From contig OX442317.1 in NCBI GenBank assembly GCA_949358305.1, positions 12,590,186 to 12,654,185 of the forward strand: DNA of 64,000 nt. The letters are read 5' to 3'. The translations under genes and the position numbers were made by a program. Source of the DNA: Strigamia acuminata (taxonomy: Eukaryota > Arthropoda > Chilopoda > Geophilomorpha > Linotaeniidae). Positions 1-8,478 of this stretch are shown here, one piece after another (within the stretch, counting starts at the first letter, position 1; each line of letters begins with the position of its first letter). The notes under the pieces are model-generated. The model worked only from the letters and a program-made list of their open reading frames with translations, was not told the DNA's origin and did no database searches.

Positions 1-55
1 AAGATTACCTCCATGGGTGGCCAGTTTGATCCGCAAAAAATTGCGCTTACCTTAA
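1..55 (+). CDS. C-terminal tail of Gag-protease-thymidine kinase polyprotein (element A0, cut by window edge)
   Basis: The first 55 bases match the last codons and TAA stop of the 995-codon ORF at 8479-11466 (position 1 corresponds to 11412). Only the tail after the kinase domain is visible. The 93-base 3' non-coding stretch and an LTR follow directly, as in the complete copies, so this is the 3' end of another family A element whose body lies upstream of the window. Confidence 0.85.
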   Translation, partial: RLPPWVASLIRKKLRLP

Positions 56-148
56 GGAGTCATTAGGGAGCTGATCCTAGGTGGATGAGAAGTTTTCAGA
101 TTGCTAAGAGGTTCTTCTTCACCTTCTTTTCTTTTCGGCGGCAATCTC

Positions 149-1104
149 TGTTTCGAGCAACAGAAAGGAGGAAAGAGAGACCACAACTGCTCGTCAATTT
201 GATAGTAGTTTGATTTTATGTGTTCGAAAATGTAAAGAAGAGTTACTAATTTCGGTCTTATAATTGTATTATTTATTTAGCAAATATCTAATCTTTTTCT
301 GTTGTAATAGGAATTTTACATGTCTTTTTTGTGTGCCAATTTTCAGTAAAGACAATGTTTGTTAGGTATTTTATCTCTTAGAATGACAAGGTCAAGGTTT
401 AGGAATTTTTAGTCTTGTTTTCCAATGTTTTCATGCTATGTTTACCTATTTCTAAGTCTTGTCCTGTTCCCAGTTCAGTTGTGAAGGCGGAATGACGGGT
501 TTGAAGCATCTGAGTTGCTTTAAAGGTGCATTAGAAAAGAAGGAATTGTTAATTTTGTAATGGATTGCAATTAATGCATTTTTACAGTGTATTTGACTTG
601 CTTTAGATGCGTTATTTGCATGTTTAGTTAAGTTTATTCCTATTCTATTTGTTATAATTCTTTCCAATGATTTCTGTTAATTTTAGTTGATTTTATCTCT
701 ATTATGAGGCACAATGCAAGCTTTAACTTATGTTATTTATGAATTTAGTCACTAGGTGCCTCATGAATTTGTTGTTGCTATAGAATTGTTGTTGTTATGA
801 AGTTGTTACACTCTTGTTATGAAGAATTAGATGTAGTTAAGTTGAATTTGCCTCCATGTTAATGTTTTGAAATGATTAAAAGCATTATCTGGATTTTTCT
901 ACACAAAGGTTTATTTTATTCAACATCCAACATGTGTGAGTAGGGAGATTTAACCCCAAACTCCCTGGAGCAGCTCCCCACAAGATCCAGTGCAGAAACT
1001 CAAGTCAACTCATTTCTCCTCTCAGTATAGGCCTATGGGAAATTTGCCAAGAATTCCCCATCGCGTTACAACTCGTCGCATCACGGCAGTGGCGAGTTGC
1101 AACA
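149..1104 (+). repeat. LTR of family A (3' LTR of element A0), 956 bp
   Basis: It begins TGTTTCGAGC and ends GTTGCAACA. The same 956-base block occurs eight more times in the window, at both ends of each complete A element, and this fixes its limits. Visible inside: a purine run about 14 bases from the start; a 9-bp inverted repeat (ATGAGGCAC at 704-712, GTGCCTCAT at 756-764); a possible poly(A) signal ATTAAA at 875-880; a palindrome ATAGGCCTAT at 1027-1036; and a terminal stem-loop at 1065-1103. No convincing TATA box was found. Short ORFs on either strand look like chance. Confidence 0.93.
1065..1103 (+). promoter_or_regulatory. Terminal U5 stem-loop of LTR A
   Basis: GTTACAACTCG (1065-1075) and CGAGTTGCAAC (1093-1103) can pair as an 11-bp stem with one mismatch around a 17-nt loop, ending one base before the LTR end. 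In a 5' LTR this would lie just upstream of the primer-binding site, where U5 hairpins of other LTR elements influence initiation of reverse transcription. That role is inferred. It is present in every LTR A copy. Confidence 0.5.
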
Positions 1105-4100
1105 CAGTTGACTTAGCACAAACACCACAAACCAATGTCTCTGAATGTTCTGAAATAGTGTTTAAACCTTAGTAGAAGGCTTCAATGTAAGTTTTAGCAA
1201 CATCCAAGCAATGATTTAGGAGAATAGACTTTTGATCTCATCACAGTTGACTTAGCACAAACATCACAAGACCAATGTCTCTGAATGTTCTGAAATAGTG
1301 TTTAAACCTTAGTAGAAGGCTTCAATGTAAGTGTTAGCAACATCCAAGCAATAATTTGAAAGAATAAATTTTTGATCTCATTTGACATCACAGTTGACTT
1401 AGCACAAACATCACAAGACCAATGTCTCTGAATGTTCTGAAATAGTGTTTAAACCTTAGTAGAAGGCTTCAATGTAAGTTTTAGCAACATCCAAGCAATG
1501 ATTTGGGAGAATAGACTTTTGATCTCATCACAGTTGACTTAGCACAAACATCACAAGACCAATGTCTCTGAATGTTTTGAAATAGTGTTTAAACCTTAGT
1601 AGAAAGCTTTAATGTAAGTTTTAGCAACATCCAAGCAATGATTTGGGAGAATAGACTTTTGATCTCATCACAGTTGACTTAGCACAAACATCACAAGACC
1701 AATGTCTCTGAATGTTCTGAAATAGTGTTTAAACCTTAGTAGAAAGCTTTAATGTAAGTTTTAGCAACATCCAAGAAATGATTTGGGAGAATAGACTTTT
1801 GATCTCATCACAGTTGACTTAGCACAAACACCACAAGAACAATGTCTCTGAATGTTCTGAAATAGTGTTTAAACCTTAGTAGAAGGCTTCAATGTAAGTG
1901 TTAGCAACATCCAAGCAATAATTTGAAAGAATAAATTTTTGATCTCATTTGACATCACAGTTGACTTAGCACAAACATCACAAGACCAATGTCTCTGAAT
2001 GTTCTGAAATAGTGTTTAAACCTTAGTAGAAGGCTTCAATGTAAGTTTTAGCAACATCCAAGCAATGATTTGGGAGAATAGACTTTTGATCTCATCACAG
2101 TTGACTTAGCACAAACACCACAAGACCAATGTCTCTGAATGTTTAGAAATAGTGTTTAAACCTTAGTAGAAGACTTCAATGTAAGTGTTAGCAACATCCA
2201 AGCAATAATTTGAAAGAATAAACTTTTGATCTCATTTGACATCACAGTTGACTTAGCACAAACACCACAAGACCAATGTCTCTGAATGTTTTGAAATAGT
2301 GTTTAAACCTTAGTAAAAAGCTTTAATGTAAGTTTTAGCAACATCCAAGCAATGATTTGGGAGAATAGACTTTTGATCTCATCACAGTTGACTTAGCACA
2401 AACACCACAAGACCAATGTCTCTAAATGTTCTGAAATAGTGTTTAAACCTTAGTAGACGGCTTCAATGTAAGTTTTAGCAACATCCAAGCAATGATTTGG
2501 GAGAATAGACTTTTGATCTCATCACAGTTGACTTAGCACAAACACCACAAACCAATGTCTCTGAATGTTCTGAAATAGTGTTTAAACCTTAGTAGAAAGC
2601 TTTAATGTAAGTTTTAGCAACATCCAAGCAATGATTTGAAAGAATAAACTTTTGATCTTATTTGACGTCACAGTTGACTTAGCACAAACACCACAAGACC
2701 AATGTATCTGAATGTTCTGAAATAGTGTTTAAACCTTAGTAGAAGGCTTCAATGTAAGTTTTAGCAACATCCAAGCAATGATTTTGGAGAATAGACTTTT
2801 GATCTCATCACAGTTGACTTAGCACAAACATCACAAGACCAATGTCTCTAAATGTTCTGAAATAGTGTTTAAACCTTAGTAGAAAGCTTTAATGTAAGTT
2901 TTAGCAACATCCAAGCAATGATTTGAAAGAATAAACTTTTGATCTCATTTGACATCACAGTTGACTTAGCACAAACACCACAAACCAATGTCTCTGAATG
3001 TTCTGAAATAGTGTTTAAACCTTAGTAGAAGGCTTCAATGTAAGTTTTAGCAACATCCAAGCAATGATTTGGGAGAATAGACTTTTGATCTCATCACAGT
3101 TGACTTAGCACAAACACCACAAGACCAATGTCTCTGAATGTTTAGAAATAGTGTTTAAACCTTAGTAGAAGACTTCAATGTAAGTGTTAGCAACATCCAA
3201 GCAATAATTTGAAAGAATAAACTTTTGATCTCATTTGACATCACAGTTGACTTAGCACAAACACCACAAACCAATGTCTCTGAATGTTCTGAAATAGTGT
3301 TTAAACCTTAGTAGAAGGCTTCAATGTAAGTTTTAGCAACATCCAAGCAATGATTTTGGAGAATAGACTTTTGATCTCATCACAGTTGACTTAGCACAAA
3401 CACCACAAACCAATGTCTCTAAATGTTCTGAAATAGTGTTTAAAAATTAGTAGAAAGCTTTAATGTAAGTTTTAGCAACATCCAAGCAATGATTTGAAAG
3501 AATAAACTTTTGATCTCATTTGACATCACAGTTGACTTAGCACAAACACCACAAACCAATGTCTCTGAATGTTCTGAAATAGTGTTTAAACCTTAGTAGA
3601 AGGCTTCAATGTAAGTTTTAGCAACATCCAAGCAATGATTTGGGAGAATAGACTTTTGATCTCATCACAGTTGACTTAGCACAAACATCACAAGACCAAT
3701 GTCTCTGAATGTTTTGAAATAGTGTTTAAACCTTAGTAAAAAGCTTTAATGTAAGTTTTAGCAACATCCAAGCAATGATTTGGGAGAATAGACTTTTGAT
3801 CTCATCACAGTTGACTTAGCACAAACACCACAAGACCAATGTCTCTAAATGTTCTGAAATAGTGTTTAAACCTTAGTAGACGGCTTCAATGTAAGTTTTA
3901 GCAACATCCAAGCAATGATTTGGGAGAATAGACTTTTGATCTCATCACAGTTGACTTAGCACAAACACCACAAACCAATGTCTCTGAATGTTCTGAAATA
4001 GTGTTTAAACCTTAGTAGAAGGCTTCAATGTAAGTTTTAGCAACATCCAAGCAATAATTTGAAAGAATAAACTTTTGATCTCATTTGACGTCACAGTTGA

Positions 4101-6391
4101 CTTAGCACAAACACCACAAGACCAATGTGTCTGAATGTTCTGAAATAGTGTTTAAACCTTAGTAGAAGGCTTCAATGTAAGTTTTAGCAACATCCAAGCA
4201 ATGATTTTGGAGAATAGACTTTTGATCTCATCACAGTTGACTTAGCACAAACATCACAAGACCAATGTCTCTGAATGTTCTGAAATAGTGTTTAAACCTT
4301 AGTAGAAGGCTTTAATATAAGTTTTAGCAACATCCAAGCAATGATTTGAAAGAATAAACTTTTGATCTCATTTGACATCACAGTTGACTTAGCACAAACA
4401 TCACAAGACCAATGTCTCTGAATGTTCTGAAATAGTGTTTAAACCTTAGTAGAAGGCTTCAATGTAAGTGTTAGCAACATCCAAGCAATAATTTGAAAGA
4501 ATAAATTTTTGATCTCATTTGACATCACAGTTGACTTAGCACAAACATCACAAGACCAATGTCTCTGAATGTTCTGAAATAGTGTTTAAACCTTAGTAGA
4601 AGGCTTCAATGTAAGTTTTAGCAACATCCAAGCAATGATTTGGGAGAATAGACTTTTGATCTCATCACAGTTGACTTAGCACAAACATCACAAGACCAAT
4701 GTCTCTGAATGTTTTGAAATAGTGTTTAAACCTTAGTAGAAAGCTTTAATGTAAGTTTTAGCAACATCCAAGCAATGATTTGGGAGAATAGACTTTTGAT
4801 CTCATCACAGTTGACTTAGCACAAACACCACAAACCAATGTCTCTGAATGTTCTGAAATAGTGTTTAAACCTTAGTAGAAGGCTTCAATGTAAGTTTTAG
4901 CAACATCCAAGCAATGATTTGGGAGAATAGACTTTTGATCTCATCACAGTTGACTTAGCACAAACACCACAAGACCAATGTCTCTGAATGTTTAGAAATA
5001 GTGTTTAAACCTTAGTAGAAGACTTCAATGTAAGTTTTAGCAACATCCAAGCAATGATTTTGGAGAATAGACTTTTGATCTCATCACAGTTGACTTAGCA
5101 CAAACACCACAAGACCAATGTCTCCGAATGTTCTGAAATAGTGTTTAAACTTTAGTAGAAAGCTTTAATGTAAGTTTTAGCAACATCCAAGCAATGATTT
5201 GAAAGAATAAACTTTTTATCTCATTTGACATCACAGTTGACTTAGCACAAACATCACAAGACCAATGTCTCTGAATGTTTAGAAATAGTGTTTAAACCTT
5301 AGTAGAAGACTTCAATGTAAGTGTTAGCAACATCCAAGCAATAATTTGAAAGAATAAACTTTTGATCTCATTTGACATCACAGTTGACTTAGCACAAACA
5401 CCACAAGACCAATGTGTCTGAATGTTCTGAAATAGTGTTTAAACCTTAGTAGAAGGCTTCAATGTAAGTTTTAGCAACATCCAAGCAATGATTTTGGAGA
5501 ATAGACTTTTGATCTCATCACAGTTGACTTAGCACAAACACCACAAGACCAATGTCTCCGAATGTTCTGAAATAGTGTTTAAACTTTAGTAGAAAGCTTT
5601 AATGTAAGTTTTAGCAACATCCAAGCAATGATTTGAAAGAATAAACTTTTTATCTCATTTGACATCACAGTTGACTTAGCACAAACATCACAAGACCAAT
5701 GTCTCTGAATGTTCTGAAATAGTGTTTAAACCTTAGTAGAAGACTTCAATGTAAGTGTTAGCAACATCCAAGCAATAATTTGAAAGAATAAACTTTTGAT
5801 CTCATTTGACATCACAGTTGACTTAGCACAAACACCACAAACCAATGTCTCTGAATGTTCTGAAATAGTGTTTAAACCTTAGTAGAAGGCTTCAATGTAA
5901 GTTTTAGCAACATCCAAGCAATGATTTAGGAGAATAGACTTTTGATCTCATCACAGTTGACTTAGCACAAACATCACAAGACCAATGTCTCTGAATGTTC
6001 TGAAATAGTGTTTAAACCTTAGTAGAAGGCTTCAATGTAAGTGTTAGCAACATCCAAGCAATAATTTGAAAGAATAAATTTTTGATCTCATTTGACATCA
6101 CAGTTGACTTAGCACAAACATCACAAGACCAATGTCTCTGAATGTTCTGAAATAGTGTTTAAACCTTAGTAGAAGGCTTCAATGTAAGTTTTAGCAACAT
6201 CCAAGCAATGATTTGGGAGAATAGACTTTTGATCTCATCACAGTTGACTTAGCACAAACATCACAAGACCAATGTCTCTGAATGTTTTGAAATAGTGTTT
6301 AAACCTTAGTAGAAGACTTCAATGTAAGTGTTAGCAACATCCAAGCAATAATTTGAAAGAATAAACTTTTGATCTCATTTGACATCACAGT
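1105..6391 (+). repeat. Satellite array I (about 37 monomers of about 140/147 bp)
   Basis: Head-to-tail monomers are anchored on CACAGTTGACTTAGCAC. Successive anchors at 1103, 1242, 1389 and 1529 give spacings of 139, 147 and 140. Two monomer classes alternate irregularly: a short form (GGGAGAATAGAC...CTCATCACAG) and a long form (GAAAGAATAAAC...CATTTGACATCACAG). Each contains the palindrome GTTTAAAC. Blocks of monomers recur in the same order, which indicates higher-order structure. No protein coding is apparent. The array ends exactly at LTR A on both sides. Confidence 0.93.
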
Positions 6392-7347
6392 TGTTTCGAG
6401 CAACAGAAAGGAGGAAAGAGAGACCACAACTGCTCGTCAATTTGATAGTAGTTTGATTTTATGTGTTCGAAAATGTAAAGAAGAGTTACTAATTTCGGTC
6501 TTATAATTGTATTATTTATTTAGCAAATATCTAATCTTTTTCTGTTGTAATAGGAATTTTACATGTCTTTTTTGTGTGCCAATTTTCAGTAAAGACAATG
6601 TTTGTTAGGTATTTTATCTCTTAGAATGACAAGGTCAAGGTTTAGGAATTTTTAGTCTTGTTTTCCAATGTTTTCATGCTATGTTTACCTATTTCTAAGT
6701 CTTGTCCTGTTCCCAGTTCAGTTGTGAAGGCGGAATGACGGGTTTGAAGCATCTGAGTTGCTTTAAAGGTGCATTAGAAAAGAAGGAATTGTTAATTTTG
6801 TAATGGATTGCAATTAATGCATTTTTACAGTGTATTTGACTTGCTTTAGATGCGTTATTTGCATGTTTAGTTAAGTTTATTCCTATTCTATTTGTTATAA
6901 TTCTTTCCAATGATTTCTGTTAATTTTAGTTGATTTTATCTCTATTATGAGGCACAATGCAAGCTTTAACTTATGTTATTTATGAATTTAGTCACTAGGT
7001 GCCTCATGAATTTGTTGTTGCTATAGAATTGTTGTTGTTATGAAGTTGTTACACTCTTGTTATGAAGAATTAGATGTAGTTAAGTTGAATTTGCCTCCAT
7101 GTTAATGTTTTGAAATGATTAAAAGCATTATCTGGATTTTTCTACACAAAGGTTTATTTTATTCAACATCCAACATGTGTGAGTAGGGAGATTTAACCCC
7201 AAACTCCCTGGAGCAGCTCCCCACAAGATCCAGTGCAGAAACTCAAGTCAACTCATTTCTCCTCTCAGTATAGGCCTATGGGAAATTTGCCAAGAATTCC
7301 CCATCGCGTTACAACTCGTCGCATCACGGCAGTGGCGAGTTGCAACA
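6392..7347 (+). repeat. 5' LTR of element A1
   Basis: Same 956-bp unit as 149-1104. The upstream neighbour is satellite ending in CATCACAGT. The downstream neighbour is TTTT followed by the primer-binding site, which identifies this as a 5' LTR. Confidence 0.93.
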
Positions 7348-7351
7348 TTTT

Positions 7352-7369
7352 TGGTACCGTGACCCAAGG
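7352..7369 (+). other. Primer-binding site, tRNA-His-like
   Basis: TGGTACCGTGACC begins four bases after the 5' LTR. TGG is the expected complement of a tRNA CCA end. The next bases match the 3' end of a eukaryotic tRNA-His (acceptor 5' strand GCCGTGA) except for one base (A for G at position 5). Family B has the version without that mismatch. The tRNA assignment comes from knowledge of tRNA-His, not from a tRNA in the window. Confidence 0.55.
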
Positions 7370-7446
7370 ATTTTGTTGTTGCCAACCAGGATTTTCGTCC
7401 AGTTCTTCCAGTGGATTTCAGTGCACGTCATTGCATTTTTAGCCAG

Positions 7447-7569
7447 GTGTGTGACGTCGATTTCACGGTGATTTGCGTGTGTGTTCCCGACTTCACAGTG
7501 AGGCAGTGTGTGGCATCTAGTTCGCAGTAAGCAGTGTGTGGTGCCGATTTTCGTGGTGTGAAGTGTGTG
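7447..7569 (+). repeat. Degenerate 28-30 bp tandem repeat, GTGTGTG-headed
   Basis: GTGTGTG recurs at 7447, 7477, 7506, 7534 and 7563 (spacings 30, 29, 28, 29). Most copies are followed by a T/C-rich TTC and then a CAGTG- or GTGGTG-like end. Homologous blocks lie at the same place in A2, A3 and A4. Confidence 0.7.
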
Positions 7570-7980
7570 ACAACACGTTTTTCGATTTTTCTCTACTGGA
7601 TTATTGTCGCCATTTGCGACAGAAGTGTGTTTGTGCTGTGTCATCCTTCGCAGTCGTCAGGGAGTTGATTCGTCAGTGGATTTTATGTCAAGTGTAACGA
7701 GTTCGGAGTCCTTCTACTGTGGCGGTCAACATAAGGAGACAAGCAAGCGATTTCCTGGTCAACAATTTGAGAAACACAACGCAATGTCAATCTTCAAGTT
7801 CATCTGCAGCTGAAAAAAGAACAAGATTAATTTTAATTCAATTGCTGTTAGAATTTAAGAATTATATTTATTTAAATTAATTCTTTATCTGATTTTTCAA
7901 GGAAGTTTCTGCCAATTTCGAGCTGTGTTTGGGGAGTTTAAAAGGGGTTTTTTATGTCAATAATTTTAAATATCAAGTTA

Positions 7981-8160
7981 TTATCTCTTAAGTGCGGAGC
8001 TATTGTATATGATAGCTAATTATCTCTTTTGTGCAGCGCTATTATAAACTATAGCTATTATCTCTTTGTGCGGGGTTATTGTAAAATATAACTATTTATC
8101 TCTTTTGTGCAGTGATATTGTAAAAGATAACTAATTTATCTCGGTTGTGCGGTTAGATAT
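7981..8160 (+). repeat. Tandem hairpin repeats in the leader (about 38-40 bp period)
   Basis: TTATCTC recurs at 7981, 8020, 8058, 8096 and 8136. The first four units each carry a short stem with an 8-nt loop. Unit 1 pairs AGCTAT (7998) with ATAGCT (8012), unit 2 GCTAT (8038) with ATAGC (8051), and unit 3 GTTAT (8075) with ATAAC (8088). Unit 4 pairs GATAT (8114) with ATAAC (8127), with one mismatch. Stem bases change in pairs between units, so the RNA structure appears conserved rather than the sequence. A4 has one extra unit. Confidence 0.75.
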
Positions 8161-8478
8161 TAATTATTAATTTCGAACTAAGTGCATTTTGGGGGAATTA
8201 TCAAGATATTTATGCGGATAAGTTTATTTGTGCGGTCAATAATTCCGTCCCAGTGTATTACGTATAGTGTGTCAAGTCAGATTGTCTGTGGCATTTCGGA
8301 GTTGAGTTTAGCATTTTATTTCGAGGTCGTTTTTCATTTGCACACCGCATTTGAATTAACGTTAAGCAAGTATAAGTAAGAGTCTGTGAAGTTCGGAGAA
8401 TATTCGTGGGGATTTAATTAGCAGTGATTGAGTTGTTGAATAGAATTTTTATTCTCATTCTCTCTTTCTCGAGAATAA

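Larger units (their letters stand above)
7348..8478 (+). other. 5' leader of element A1
   Basis: A 1131-base non-coding leader between the 5' LTR and the ATG at 8479. In order it holds the primer-binding site, a degenerate GTGTGTG repeat block (7447-7569), an AT-rich stretch, a hairpin repeat block (7981-8160) and a GT-rich part before the start codon. Upstream ATGs open only short frames with no recognisable protein. Its size and structure suit a packaging or translation-control region, but no function is shown. Confidence 0.7.

Noticed and set aside
452-667. 71-residue minus-strand frame conserved in every LTR A copy
   Set aside because: Conservation follows from LTR identity. It has no recognisable domain or start context, and it overlaps LTR regulatory sequence in antisense.
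990-1172. 60-69 residue plus-strand frame at the LTR A end
   Set aside because: It runs out of the LTR into whatever follows (satellite or leader), so the C-terminus differs by context. It looks like a chance frame.
1105-6391. Tandem repeats considered as a CRISPR array
   Set aside because: Monomers are contiguous with no unique spacers, and the context is a eukaryotic retrotransposon region.
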